From Heterocephalus glaber (Eukaryota > Chordata > Mammalia > Rodentia > Bathyergidae): a stretch of 64,000 bases of DNA. Below are positions 45,731-57,050 of the stretch, piece after piece. Position 1 is the stretch's first letter, and each line of letters starts with the position of its first letter. The stretch is from assembly GCF_000247695.1 (NCBI RefSeq), contig NW_004624795.1, forward strand, positions 5,596,686-5,660,685, read 5' to 3'. Under the pieces are notes generated by a model. That model had not been told where the DNA came from. It did not search any database and was given only the letters and a program-made list of their open reading frames with translations. The position numbers and the translations under genes were made by a program.

Positions 45731-47239
45731 GAAAATGCTGTGTGTGTTTTATTCTTACTTTGGACTTGTCACATTTCAAGCACTCAGTAGCCATAGTGGC
45801 TGGTGACCACCACATTAGGCTGTAGGATCCACTCATTCTGAGCACTAAGGGGGCTCAGAGGACAGACAGAGACTCCCCTGCTTCCTCCTGTGTCATCAGT
45901 GCTCTCGGCACCCCACCTCTTAGGTGTCCCCCTCACCCTGCCTCCAACCCGGAGGCTCCCCATCGGCTCTTTCATCTTTCATCTTTGCCAACCCCAGGGA
46001 GCTACACCACGGAGCACGGTGGGAGGCTCTGCACCCAGTGCTCCCAGGGAAGGGGCTGGGCCAGAGCTGGGGGTCAAGGGATGCCATCTCCCATGATGCT
46101 CTGGGCTGGGGTCTGTGGACCATATGCCTGGGGCAGGCAGCTCTTGGGATAATGCAAAGCAGGTTCCTCCCCAGCTTGGTGGCAGCTGGTAGGCAGAAGG
46201 CCAAGGGACCAGGCCAGGCCCTACGCATCTGGCCCCAGGAGATCTGAGGCTCGGAGGGCTCCTTCCTCGGGCTCCTGTGCTTTGCTCCCCCCAGCACCCT
46301 GCCCTCCAGCTGACCGTTCCTGGGTACACCATGCTCTCCTCTGCAGTCCTCTTGCCTGGGCCCCCCCTGGAGCCAGGTCCTTGGGGTGCACTCTCAGGAC
46401 CCACACTTGGCCACTCCAGTGCAATGCCCATCCAGGCCCGATGGCCCTCCTTAGCCCCACATCTGAGGTGAGTCATCCCTGGATTTGAAGTTAGGGGTTT
46501 GCACAGTCACACCATTTCCCAGGATGCTCCAGCTGAGCTGTCTGCCTCTTCCAGCCCCAGAACCAGCCTAGCACTGAGGCCAGCAGCATTTCCCAGAGGC
46601 TCCAGCACAGAGGAACAGTCAGGAACATTCCAGCTCTCACCAGCTCTCACCCTGTGTTCCTCCTGGGAGACTCTGCACTGCCCTCTTCCCACAGCATCCA
46701 GGCACTTCCCATCCCTGGGGCTCCCTTCCCAGCAATCCCTGCTCCAGCTGCTTCCAGCAACATTCTCAAAGGGCTCCTGGGAGAGGTGGGTTTGGGTCTC
46801 CTCCCTGGGCTGGGATGGCTCCCTTTGGACAAGTCAAGAATGTTTGCACCCTCTTCCTGTATTCGAGTGACTCACAGATTTTTAGTGACTGCCTGAGTCA
46901 GCCAGGAAGGAAGGAGGGCCTGGAGCCCCCCCAGAAGTCATTGGCTTGGGGCTCAGCATCCACCTTTGGGACCCCATCAGCAGCACAGATGGTTCTCATC
47001 TAGTTCTGCAGCCCTCGGGATGCCAGCAGTGCACACAGGACATGCAATCAATGCTGGAGCCGAGGGAGGCCACCCGTGACCTTCTGGAAGATGATGCTGG
47101 GAGCCGGAAGCCAGCCACCTGGGAGTTCCCCTCTCCTTCTTGCATACACTAATCAGACACCTTTGTGCTGCACCGGGGTGTGGGGTACACAACCCAGGGT
47201 GGTTTAGGGAATTTATTGTTCATCAGAAAGTGGAAGTCC
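45731..47239. other. Gene-free unique sequence
   Basis: No repeat or gene recognised in about 1.5 kb. Confidence 0.4.
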
Positions 47240-47397
47240 AGCTGGGCGTGGTGGCACACACCTGTAATCGCAGCACTTGGGAAGCTGAGACAGGAGGATC
47301 GCTGCCAATCCGAGGCCAACCTGGGCTACATAGTGAATTCAAGGCCACCCTGAAATGAACTGCATAGCGGGACCCTGTCTCCAAAACAACAACAAAA
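47240..47397 (+). mobile_element. B1-like SINE with internal duplication
   Basis: AGCTGGGCGTGGTGGCACAC start; both CTACATAGTGAATTCAAGG and GAACTGCATAGCGGGACCC are present, giving a longer element of about 155 bp. Confidence 0.9.
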
Positions 47398-47399
47398 AA

Positions 47400-48179
47400 G
47401 AAGTGGGAGGGCACTAGGCCAAGCAATACCCGGGACCTGTTTCTCTCACTTCTCCTTGCGTCTGTTTCCTAACTGGGCTTCTCCTTGTGGTGGAAGAGAA
47501 TTGCAGGACTTCAGGTTCAAGGCCATGGGAAGCAGAGTACTTGGTCCCAAGAGTCCCAGCAAAAGTCCCCAGTGCCCTTGGTTCTGGTGGGCCCATCGCT
47601 CTGGCCTGGGAGGTGATGGATCACCAGTTGGCTAAGGTGGAGGCCACACACTCCATCATGAGGTAGCAAGAGAACTGAGAGCGGGGGACATTGAGGTCAG
47701 GCTGCCAACAGAGATTCCCAGAACCGAAACTGCAGCCCCCCTGCTAACTCAACACTGGGGCTCCTTCTTCCTCACTAGGCAACCTGAGAGTGATTTTCTG
47801 ATAGAAACCCCTGTGAAGCAAGTGGGTATTGGGGTGCAAGACCATCCAGGAGATATTGGAGAGGAAGTCTTAGTGGCTGCAGGGACCCAAGAGGGTCATG
47901 CAGGGAAGCCACGCAGGTTGCTCATTGGGGACTGGACAGAGTTTGGGGTACAGGGATGGAACAGCTGGAGACAGACCATCAGGCAGAGAAGAGGCTGACT
48001 TTGATCCCCACAGTCATGGGAACAAGGTGAGGAGCTAGGATGTAGGTCGAATGAGGGACTGTTGAGATTGCCTGAAGCAGAGAATGTTCTGGAAGGACCT
48101 AGGGGCCGACAGGGCTGTGAGGTGGCTGCCTGAGGTGGGGAAGAAGCCTGGAAAGCAACTCAAGAAACACTAAGAGATG
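47400..48179. other. Gene-free unique sequence
   Basis: Nothing recognisable on either strand. Confidence 0.4.
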
Positions 48180-48206
48180 GTCCCGAGTTTGATCCCTGGT
48201 ACCAAA
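48180..48206 (+). mobile_element. ID-like SINE 3' fragment
   Basis: Only CCCGAGTTTGATCCCTGGTA and A tail; flanked by AAGAAACACTAAGA and AAGAAACACTCAGA, so it inserted already 5'-truncated. Confidence 0.85.
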
Positions 48207-48334
48207 AAAGAAACACTCAGAAGAGGGGAACAGACCCAGTGGAAAACAGTACAGCAGAGGGGAGTCTGGACGTGCCCCAGGCTCCAGCCTTGGCAGCTGG
48301 GGGTGACAGAGCTGTTGATAGAAATGGGGTGCTC

Positions 48335-48406
48335 TTGCCGCCTGCTGCACAAGCACAAGGACCCGAATTCAATCCCTGGTACCAAAAAAAAAAAAAAAAA
48401 GAAAGA
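48335..48406 (+). mobile_element. ID-like tRNA SINE, 5'-truncated
   Basis: Lacks the A box and begins in the variable region; flanked by GAAATGGGGTGCTCT on both sides (about 48322 and 48409). Confidence 0.9.
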
Positions 48407-48424
48407 AAGAAATGGGGTGCTCTG

Positions 48425-50100
48425 GAGAGGAGGAGGCTTTCAGGGAGACCAAGAATGCCAGGCGGAGGTGGAGTGGCCCCAGGAGCAGGAGCCCCAGTTC
48501 AGCTGTGTCAGGAGTGCAGGGAATGCCAGAGTTCAGGTGGAATGTTTCTGAATCGCCTGCCAGCTGGGTGACTTTGAGCTGCGCCCCCTCTCCGGGACTC
48601 CGCAGCCTGTGAGGTTCCACCCCCTGGGGGCTCCTCAGCCAGTGGAAGGGGGCTGGCTTGGGTCCTCAGGCTCCGACTCCTCTCGTCCTGCCCATGCCCC
48701 AGCACCTGCTTCCCTAGGAACTCCGAGTCCAGTCAAAATGGAGAGAGAAACCGTCTAAAGGTCTCAGTGAGGTCGTGCTCTGCAAGGAGACCCTCAGCCT
48801 AGAGCTCCCATCCACCTCTTTGGGATGAATAAGCCTCCGTCAGGTTCATGGCATCTCTTCCGGGGGCTGAGTGGCTGGAAGCCAGTGCCGCCACACTCAC
48901 ATCAGGGTCACGAGGGAGCCATCCCAGCAGCCTGGGCACCACGGGCCCCCATCTGGGGCAGCACATGGGCTGGCACGTGCCCAGAGGGTGCCACATGCCT
49001 GGCAGGCCGGGGCCTGCTGCACACTTCTTGGGGAGCTACCAGGAGGCCCTGGGGCCGGGCGAACCCAGCAGTGATCCAGGTGAGGGCAGGGGAGAGGGAA
49101 GCTGTGATCCTGGCTAGGCTGTGGCACTGCACCCCACCAGCTGCCTGGCTAGCCAGGGACAAAGGAGGGAACCTAGTCAGCTGACACTGCCACAGACCAA
49201 CCCAGGAGACCTGAAATGGAGTTGGGGACCCTCCATCAAGAACAGAGGTGCAGCACCATCCAGGCCTGGGGACCCCACTCTTCAGGCCTGCAGGGGGTAG
49301 AGGGGTCACTGACCCAGGAGACCCGCTTCAGGATGGGAGAGAGGCCTGGAGACCCCGGAGGACCCGAGGGGACAGGGAGCTAATGCAGCTGCCTGTTAAC
49401 TGAGCCCCCAGAGACACTGCTTAGTGACCCCAGATGACACCTGTCTAGCATTTTAAAACCTGCAAAGCACTTTATGGCTGCACCTTCATGCAATCATCTG
49501 TTAGCCCTGGCAGAGTGGCAATATTGTGCCACCTTAGAAATGAGGCCACTGGTACCCAGAGACTTGCACACAGACCCCTGAGAGAAGCTGGCAAAGCCAA
49601 GCCACAACCCCCAGCACCTTCTCCTCCTGTGCTGTCCCCTGTGCCAGGCTGGCTCTGCTGCCCGCAGGCTGGGGTGGAGGCCAAGACAGGATGGAAACGG
49701 AGACGGGACAGGGGCCTGGGGCGCAGAGCCTGGGCTGGGGCTGGGATTCAGAGCAGGGGGAGAGGGAGATTGAACTGAGCCTACTTCCATTCGGCTCATT
49801 CCCCTTGCAGTATCCCTCAAAGAGTGGCAGGGACAGCTGGAACCTATGAGGGAAAAACAAAGGGATCCCAGTTCGGAGCCTGGCGCCTTAACCTTGATGT
49901 GGGCTCAGCACCGGCTCTGCTCTGCTCTCAGCCCCCCATGGCAGGCAGCAGGGGACTGGTGCCAGACCAGGCCTGGTGGGGCCAGGAGACACACGACATG
50001 CTGCAGACCCGATTCTCACCCTGGGGACCCTTCCCCGGACCCCTCCACACACCCTCAACTGTCCACCTCTTTGCCCTCTGTAGTAGTTCACCAGGACCCC
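48425..50100. other. Gene-free stretch with a MIR relic
   Basis: An antisense MIR-type relic lies at about 49445-49600 (CAAAGCACTTTATGG, AGAAATGAGGCCAC). The rest is unique. Confidence 0.45.
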
Positions 50101-50104
50101 AACA

Positions 50105-50228
50105 CCTTTATTTTTTTGTTTGTTTGTTTGTTTGCTTGTTTGTTTTTTGAGACAGGGCCTAGCTATGTGGCACAGGCTGGTGACTCTCCTGAGTGCTGAG
50201 ATTACAGGCATGCACCACTATGCCTGGT
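50105..50228 (-). mobile_element. B1-like SINE, internally deleted
   Basis: (GTTT)n-modified tail, TTTTTTGAGACAGGGCCTAGC, then a jump to GAGTGCTGAGATTACAGGC, missing the middle. Confidence 0.88.
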
Positions 50229-50399
50229 GCCCTGCCACCCTCTCTTGGGATTCCAAATAAATCTGCCTTTTTGAGACACCCAGACTTGTCTCTCTGGGTC
50301 TCTGCTGGGTCCCTCTGGGTGGCCCCACAGGGACCTTTGCTGTGGACAGAGTTTGGCCCCATCCCCTGGGACACCAGGGGACAATGTGTGGCCTTGAGA

Positions 50400-50565
50400 G
50401 CCACATAATCCTGGACCCAAAGTCAGGACCTGCCACTTGCCAGCTCTGGGGACTTGGCCAGGGTGGTCCCAAATCCTGTCTGAGCCCTTGTTCCCTAAAC
50501 CCTGACGTGGGGATAAACAGAAGTTCCCGTGGCAATGTGCTGTGGGACTGAAAGCTAGCACTCTA
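50400..50565 (+). mobile_element. MIR SINE relic
   Basis: CTGCCACTTGCCAGCTCTGGG and GAGCCCTTGTTCCCTAAACCC in MIR order. Confidence 0.65.
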
Positions 50566-50871
50566 CATGTGAGGCCAGACCTAGCACACCCTTGTCAAAT
50601 TATATTTATTAACATAATTGTCTTAAATTATACTTGAGTCACTGTCCCTCCCAGCCTGGCATTAGAGGCCCCCAGAGGGACCCCACCCTGCCCTCCCTGT
50701 ACCCTTCCTGGGCACAGCCCATATTTCCCACAGGGCCTCTGCAGTGGCTGCCCTCTGTCCCCACTGCCTGGAGCCTGCCTGGGCCTCCCTCGGATGTGGT
50801 CTCAGGAACCTGCATGGAAAGGATTCTCCTGGACTTTGGGGTTTTGGATCTTAGCCTTTATCTTTTCTTAG

Positions 50872-50940
50872 CCTGAACTATATAGTGAGACCCTGTCCAA
50901 AACCCCAAAAAGTAAATAAGTGAAGGAATAAATAAATAAA
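50872..50940 (+). mobile_element. B1-like SINE 3' fragment
   Basis: CCTGAACTATATAGTGAGACCC and an A-rich (AAAT)n tail. Confidence 0.75.
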
Positions 50941-50969
50941 TTGTGGCCCCTCCTTTTGACTTTCGAAGC

Positions 50970-51240
50970 TTTTTAATACACTTGACATCAGTCTGGCTGG
51001 TTCATTTCAGCTCCTTTACTGCCAAGCCTGGGGGCAGTGACTGCTTCAGTTTCTCTGCCTTGTCTTTGTCTATGATGACCAAGGTATAAAGATATCTGCT
51101 GCACCGGACGTTAAACTTCGCATTATCTTTGTTCTTGATCTGGATGGATTTGGCATCCTTCCACCTGGCTGTGAGCGGAAATTCCTTGATTTCCTCAATT
51201 TTTCGAGGCATGGCGACAAGGCGCTCGCTCAGAGGGCACG
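50970..51240 (-). pseudogene. RPL38P: RPL38 processed pseudogene
   Basis: The minus strand from ATG at 51211-51209 to TGA at 51004-51002 encodes 69 residues beginning [11 protein letters not shown] and ending [11 protein letters not shown]. That is ribosomal protein L38 (normally 70 residues) with one Lys codon missing from the KKNKD segment and several substitutions. The sequence after the stop continues into a recognisable RPL38 3' UTR (TGAACCAG...GTATTAAAA). No introns are present, no clean A tail or target duplication is obvious, and the frame is open well beyond the start. It is called a pseudogene because RPL38 is an intron-containing single gene with many retrocopies; expression is not excluded. 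Confidence 0.9.
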
Positions 51241-51302
51241 GATCTGTACCGCCAGAGAGACAGCCACTGGCAAGAACCCAAGACGACATGAAACATGTTT
51301 TG

Positions 51303-51356
51303 TTTTGGTGCCGGGATCGAACTCGGGACCTCGCGCTTGGGAGGCAGGCGGCAGAA
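51303..51356 (-). mobile_element. ID-like tRNA SINE fragment upstream of the RPL38 retrocopy
   Basis: The fragment reads as the antisense 3' half (GGTGCCGGGATCGAACTCGG onward) and stops at GGCAGAA, so the tRNA head is missing. It lies about 60 bp beyond the retrocopy's 5' side. Confidence 0.8.
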
Positions 51357-51359
51357 ATT

Positions 51360-51896
51360 GTGCCTGTTTTAAACAGGTATGGACTCTTTCTCCTCATTCC
51401 CTGAAGAATACGTGTGACAAGCATTCATGTCACACGTACATTGCACTGGGTGTTAAAGTAATCTGGAGATGGTTTAGAGCATCCAGGAGGGTGAGGTGGG
51501 CTGGATGCACCGTTTTATACAAGGGACTTGGGGTCTGCCAGGACCCTAGAACCAATCCTGTGTGACTGCTGAGGGGCCCTGGCCTGGGCCCCCTCCCCAG
51601 AGCCCTGTGCGTGGGAGGGCTCTCTTGGGGCAAACAAACCCCAAAGGCTCAGCTAGGACACGAGTGTAAAACAGGCTCCCCTCCCCACATGTGCAGCCCC
51701 AGGTCTCCAGCAGGGACCTCCTGGCTTAGAAAGCCCTAAGCAGAGTCCCTCAGCTACTGACCAGAGACTCGCCTCTCTCCTGGTTTTACTACAAGCTCCA
51801 TGCCTCCCATCTTCTCCGGGTGCTCTCTTAGTCCTGTAGAGGGGAGACCCCCCCCCCCCGAGGTGCAGCCTGGAGGGGCTCAGGCCTCTTTCTTAT
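51360..51896. other. Gene-free unique sequence
   Basis: Includes a C10 homopolymer at about 51849. Nothing else recognised. Confidence 0.4.
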
Positions 51897-51913
51897 AGAA
51901 ATAGCAAAGCTCT

Positions 51914-52007
51914 TGGGCTGGGGATTTAGCTCAGTGGTTTCACTGCCTGCTGCGAAAGCACAAGGACCCGAGTTCGATCCCTGGTACCAAAAAAAAAAAA
52001 GAAAGAA
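51914..52007 (+). mobile_element. ID-like tRNA SINE
   Basis: Exact 17-bp target duplication AGAAATAGCAAAGCTCT at 51897-51913 and 52008-52024; full-length head. Confidence 0.95.
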
Positions 52008-52025
52008 AGAAATAGCAAAGCTCTG

Positions 52026-52158
52026 AGCAGGGCATGGTGGCGAAGGCCTGTAATAATCCCAGCACTTTGGGAGGCCGAGGCAGGAGGATGCAAAGTTTGA
52101 GCCCAGCCTGGACAATTTAGTGACTTAGCCAGATCCTGTCTCAAAATAAAAAATAAAT
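52026..52158 (+). mobile_element. B1-like SINE
   Basis: GCAGGGCATGGTGGCGAAGG start, AGATCCTGTCTCAAAATAAA end. Confidence 0.9.
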
Positions 52159-52159
52159 A

Positions 52160-52225
52160 AGGGCAGGGGGTGTATCTTAGCATAAAGGCCCTGGGTTCAA
52201 TCCCAAGTCCTGCAGTGTATATAAA
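52160..52225 (+). mobile_element. Diverged ID SINE
   Basis: GGGGGTGTATCTTAGCATAA then GGGTTCAATCCCAAGTCCTG, with part of the variable region deleted. Confidence 0.65.
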
Positions 52226-52229
52226 CAAA

Positions 52230-53187
52230 AAGCTCCATACCCTCCCTCCTGTGTGCCTTAGGTCTGGCCTCAGGGCCTTCTGCTATTTACAGATGAAAAC
52301 TATGTGGAGCAACTTTTCAGAAGCCCCCAGACTGAGGGAAAAGCCAATCTCTGACTCTGGTCAGTTCCCAGGCTGATGGTGGAAACAGGTCGCACACAGA
52401 GGAGGGCAGAGTAGGAGGGGGGTGCAGGCAGGGGGCTGGAGAAGAAGGGCTGGCTGGGGGCAGAGGTTTTGGCCCAAGAAGAGCCCTGGGGGAGAGGGAG
52501 GCTGGCTTGGGGGTGGGGTGCGGCTGCCTGCCAGGCGCGGGCCGGGTGCAGGGGCTGGGGTGGGGGCCAGGACCCCGGCACGGGGCCCAGATCCTGGACC
52601 TGGCTGCCTTGGAGAAACCTTAGCCTGCAGACTCTCCCCCTTTCCAATCCCCTGGTGCTAAAAAGCCCACAACATTTACAACTCCAGGAGGGTAAAGAGC
52701 CTGAGAAAAGAATCACAGACCATATGGATTTGTTTCCTGGGTTTAAAAAAAATCCCCCTAATTAGGCCGAGAAAAACCATTGGCCTCTGCCTGTCTCGAG
52801 GTCCCTGGATTCAATTACTGCCCGACCTCCTCAACTTGCACGGTGGTTCGGTCCTCCCACCCGCTCCATGCACTTGGGGGTCAGGGGTGGGTCCCCGAGA
52901 AGGGCTGGGCTGAGGGGAGAGGGGACTGAGGACTGGGAGCCAGGCTGGGGGAGGAGGAGAACAAGCTTTTCTATCCACTTCTGACCCCCCGTCCACTGTG
53001 GCAAGTCTTCCCCACGTTGTGTGCTGGTCCCTAGGCTGACACAGTTTTGGGATGGGACCTCTTTGAGTGACCTTCTCTCTCCGCCAGGAAAACTTGACAG
53101 ACGAAAACCGAACCACTAAGAAGCCAAGAGATGACATGATAGATCTTTTCAATTCCCTCTCCTTTTTTCTAATCATGTTGTGTGTTT
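52230..53187. other. Gene-free unique sequence
   Basis: GC-rich (52400-52600) then AT-richer; CCTAATTAGGCC at about 52756-52767 is a palindromic homeodomain-type site. Confidence 0.4.
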
Positions 53188-53188
53188 T

Positions 53189-53273
53189 CTTTTTTTTTTG
53201 CCACCGGGGATCGAACTCCGGACCTTGTGCTTGCGAGGCAGGCGCCGGAACCACTGGGCTAAATCCCTGGCAG
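53189..53273 (-). mobile_element. ID-like tRNA SINE
   Basis: GCCACCGGGGATCGAACTCC and CCACTGGGCTAAATCCCTGG in antisense. Confidence 0.9.
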
Positions 53274-53399
53274 TAGTTTTCTCCAAGAAGTGGAGGCCGC
53301 CCCTGAGGAGTCCCCTCCTCCTTCCACCTGCATGGAGGCCTCAGTCTATAAACACTCTCCCACTTCCCTCACCCTATAAACACCTTCCCTGGCCCATAC

Positions 53400-53870
53400 C
53401 TCTCAAACTTCTGTCCTTCCCGCCAAGTTCAGGCTCTGGGTAAGAGGTTCAGCCCTGGTTCCTCCCACCGGCCACCAACATCACCCCTCTCCCCTCCAAC
53501 CTCCCCTACTCCCTCCTGTGGGACCCAGGCGTGGCCTCCAAGCCTCAGGGTCCCAGCGTCCCTGGAGCCCAGGTGGCTTGAGTACTGGGGTGTTCTCTGG
53601 GGCCACTGAGGCACAGTTGCTTGCCACCTGCCCCTCTGCCTGCCCAGTGGCCTTCTGGGCCTTTTGCTCCGCCTAGGCCATCCTGCCTTCTCAATCCTAC
53701 TGCCTTGGTACCGCATGGGTCCCAGACCCCACTTCCTTGCGTGTGTTCTGCTAACCGCCCAACCCCAACGCACTCTGCACGCCACAGGAATTCATGCTTT
53801 ATCTCCGTCGCCCCTCTCCAAGCAGTAACTAAATTCCTCCTTCTATGCTCTGTAGTTGTTTCAATAAACT
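53400..53870 (+). mobile_element. Possible L2-type relic
   Basis: CTTGCGTGTGTTCTGC and CTGTAGTTGTTTCAATAAAC in a TC-rich context; weak family assignment. Confidence 0.3.
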
Positions 53871-54360
53871 TCATTTTTTTTCAGAACAGTTTTAGGTTCA
53901 TGGCAAAACTGAGCAGGAAGTGTGGAGAGCTCATGTACACTGTCCTGTCCCCCAGGCAACCCCCGTCTGACAGCCAGTGCCACAGTGGGGGGACCTTTGT
54001 GACAGTCGACAAACCTGCACTGTTACATCACTGTCACCTAAAGTCTGTAGTTACATTGATGCTACTCTGGGCACTGTACTCTGCGGATTTTGACAACTGT
54101 ATCACCAACTCTTGTATCCACCATCATGGTATCTTTCGGATTCAACCCCCCCCCAAAAAAAATCCTTTCATCCTATTTGTCCCTCCCTCTTGCCAACTCC
54201 CAGCAACCACTGACCCTTTTACTGCCCTCACGGTCCTGTCTTTTCCAGAATGTCACATACGAATCAGACGGTAGGTAGCTCTTTCAGATGAGCTTCCGTC
54301 CCTTTTTAATACATATTTACTGTTCTTCCATGTCTTTGCCTCGCTTGGTAGCTTGCTTCC

Positions 54361-54364
54361 TTGC

Positions 54365-54403
<39 letters not shown>

Positions 54404-54479
54404 TTCAGTACTGGGGATTGAACTCAGGACCTTGAGTTTGCCAGGCAGGCTCAGCGCTGCTGAGCTACATCCCTGGCCT
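54361..54479 (-). mobile_element. ID-type SINE with expanded (TTTA)n tail
   Basis: The SINE body (54406-54479) begins CAGTACTGGGGATTGAAC; its A tail has become about eleven TTTA units (54364-54405). Confidence 0.9.
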
Positions 54480-54653
54480 ACTTATTTCTTTTTAGCAATG
54501 AATAGTATTCCGTTGTCTAGCTGTGTCAGTTTATCCACTCAACCACTGAGAGACATCTCACGCTGCTTCCAAGTTGGGACAGTTATGAATACAATAGCCA
54601 GAAACCTGCACACGCAGGTTTTTGGGTGGACTTTAGTTTTCAGTTCACTGGGT

Positions 54654-55070
54654 GTCTTAGTTACTTTTCTCATTGCTGAGACAAAATACCTGGCAACCAC
54701 AAGTTAAGGGAGGAAAGGTTCATTTAGCTCACAGTTTGCAAAGGTTTCAGTCCATAGGCAGCTGTCTCCACGGCAGGGTGGCATGGCAAAGGGGAATTGC
54801 AGAAGAAAAACAGATCATGGTGGGCAGAAGACAGCAAAGGCAAGCAAGCGACCAACTACTAGTAACTACCAGTAAGCTTCTGTCTGTCCCTTATATTGTA
54901 TCAAGGCTACCCTCCCTTAGGATGGGTAGCATCACACCCTTAATCCTAGCACCTTAATCCTAGCATTGCACCATGAATCAGTCACACACTGTAGATCCAG
55001 CCACCTCTGAAAAAGCCCCACCTATACCCACATGATGCTTTGCGGGGACATCTAGACACAGCTATAAGGT
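54654..55070 (+). repeat. LTR-like interspersed repeat, copy B, inside the L1M
   Basis: Homologous to 1076-1453. A 5-bp duplication TGGGT flanks it at 54649-54653 and 55071-55075, and the L1 sequence resumes exactly afterwards. Confidence 0.75.
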
Positions 55071-56183
55071 TGGGTAAATACCCAGGGATGTGCTTTCTGG
55101 TTTATATGGCAAGAGTGTGTTTAAAGTGTACTTAGTTTTATAAGATCCTTCCAGGCTGTCTTCCAAAGTGGTTTTGCTGGTCTCACTGCAGTGGATGAGA
55201 GTTCTTGTTCCCTATCTTTACCAACACTGGGTAGGGTCAGTGTTTGGTATTTTGGCCATTCTAGTAGGTGTTTTAACTCGCATTTCCCTAATGACATGTT
55301 GTGGAACATCTTTTCCCATGGCTACTTGCTATTCATATATCTTCTTTGGTGAGGCTTCTGTTCAGGTCTTCTGTTCATTTTGGTTTTTTCACTCATTTTT
55401 AAAACCAGATTATTCATTTTCTTGAGTTCCAGGAGTTCTTTGGACATTCTGAATGACAGTCCTCCACCAGATGTGTCTTTGGCTCGTATTTCCTCTTCAT
55501 TTTTGCCTTGTCTTTTCATTCTCTTAACATTGCCTTTTATGCACAGTTTTTAGTTTTAATGAAGTTTAGCTTATCTGATATCAGTGTCATTGGTGTGATA
55601 TCTAAAAAGTCATTGCTATACCCAAGGTCAACTTGATTTTTCTCTCTAGTGCTATCTTCTATGAGTTTTATAGTTTTGTATTTTACATGTAGGTCTATTA
55701 TCCATTCTAAGTTAGTTTTTTGTGACAGGTGAAAGATCTGTATCTATAGGGTTTTTGTTTTGATTTGGTTTGGTTTTGGCATGTGGATTTCTAGTCATTT
55801 CAGCACCATTTGTTGAAAAGATCATTTTCTTCTATTATATTCCCTTTGCTCCTTTGTCAAAGATCAATTGACTAAATCTATATTGTTCTATTCTGGACTT
55901 TATCCTGTTCCATTGATCTATTTGTATGATCCTTCACCAATACCACTCTGCTCTGATTGCAGTAGCTTTGTACATCTTAAAGTCCAGTAGTATCATTCCT
56001 TGGATTTTGCTCTTCTCTTTCAATGCCATATTGACTATTTTGGGTCTTTTGCCTGCTCATGTAAGTTTTAGGATCAGTTTGTTAATATCCACAAGATATT
56101 TCTCTGAGATTCCAATTGGGATTAAACCGAATCTACAGACTGAGGTCAGAAGAATAGACATTATGTCAATATTGAGCCTTCCT

Positions 56184-56267
56184 GGGCCAAGGATTTAGCT
56201 CAGTGGTTCTGCTGCCTTCCTTGAAAGCGCAAGGACCCGAGTTCGATCCCTAGTGTATAAAAAAAAA
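56184..56267 (+). mobile_element. ID-like tRNA SINE inside the L1M
   Basis: Exact 13-bp duplication ATTGAGCCTTCCT at 56171-56183 and 56268-56280. Confidence 0.95.
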
Positions 56268-56933
56268 ATTGAGCCTTCCTATCCTTGAACATGGAATATC
56301 TCCCCATTTATTTAGTTCATCTTTGATCTCTTTCATCAAAGCAAAGTTTTGCGGTTTTCTTCATATCTGTATCTATCTATCTCCTAACAGGAAGCCTTGA
56401 GTTTCTCACTAGTAAGTATGACGTTAGTTATAGATGTTTAGTAGACATTCTTTATCAAGTTAGGGGAATTCCTTCCTAGTCTTAGTCTCCTGAGAGTGTC
56501 TGTTGTGAATGAATGTTGGATTTCGTCCAGTGTTTCTTCTGCACCTGTTGGTATGATGGGTTGCATTAACTGATTTTTAAATGTGAAATCAGCCTTGCAC
56601 CCCTGGGATAAAACCTACCAGACTGCAGGGTGTAATTAGCTTCCTTTTGCTAATATATTGAGGATTTTCTCATCTATGTTCATGAGAGATATTGGCCTAT
56701 CATTTTCTTTATTCGTGTTGGCTTTGACTGGTTTTGGAATTAGGGGAATGCTGGCCTCTTCAAATGAATTAAGAATAATTTCCTTTGCCTGTAACTTCTG
56801 AGTATACCATAGAGAACTGGTATAATTCCTTCCTTAAATGTCTGGTAGAATTCGCCAGGGACCGCATCTAAGCCTGGTGCTGTTTTGGAAGGTTTCTAAT
56901 TATTGATTCAATTTCTTTAAAAGATATAAACCT

Positions 56934-57017
56934 GCGCTGGGGATGTAGCTCAGTAGCGCCACACCTGCCTGGCAAGCTCAAGGTCCTGAGTTCAATTCCC
57001 AGTACTGAAAAAAAAAA
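56934..57017 (+). mobile_element. ID SINE near the L1M edge
   Basis: GGGGATGTAGCTCAGTAGCG; flanks AGATATAAACCT and AGGTATAAGCCT are a slightly diverged duplication. Confidence 0.9.
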
Positions 57018-57050
57018 AGGTATAAGCCTATTTGTGTTGTCTTTGAGTTC

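Larger units (their letters stand above)
53875..57050 (-). mobile_element. L1M-type LINE, antisense, decayed
   Basis: Runs from the reverse of the 3' UTR (CAGTTTTAGGTTCATGGC) into reverse ORF2 (CAGCACCATTTGTTGAAAAG, TCCATTGATCTATTTGTATG, GGAATATCTCCCCATTTAT). Four later insertions interrupt it: an ID SINE with (TTTA)n, the LTR-like repeat, and two more ID-type SINEs. No intact reading frame remains. Confidence 0.9.

Noticed and set aside
53866..53880. AATAAA with T-rich downstream sequence as a gene 3' end
   Set aside because: It lies at the boundary of an antisense L1M and no exon leads into it.
53621..54274. 217-codon + strand frame
   Set aside because: It crosses from unique DNA into the antisense L1M 3' region and has no recognisable protein.
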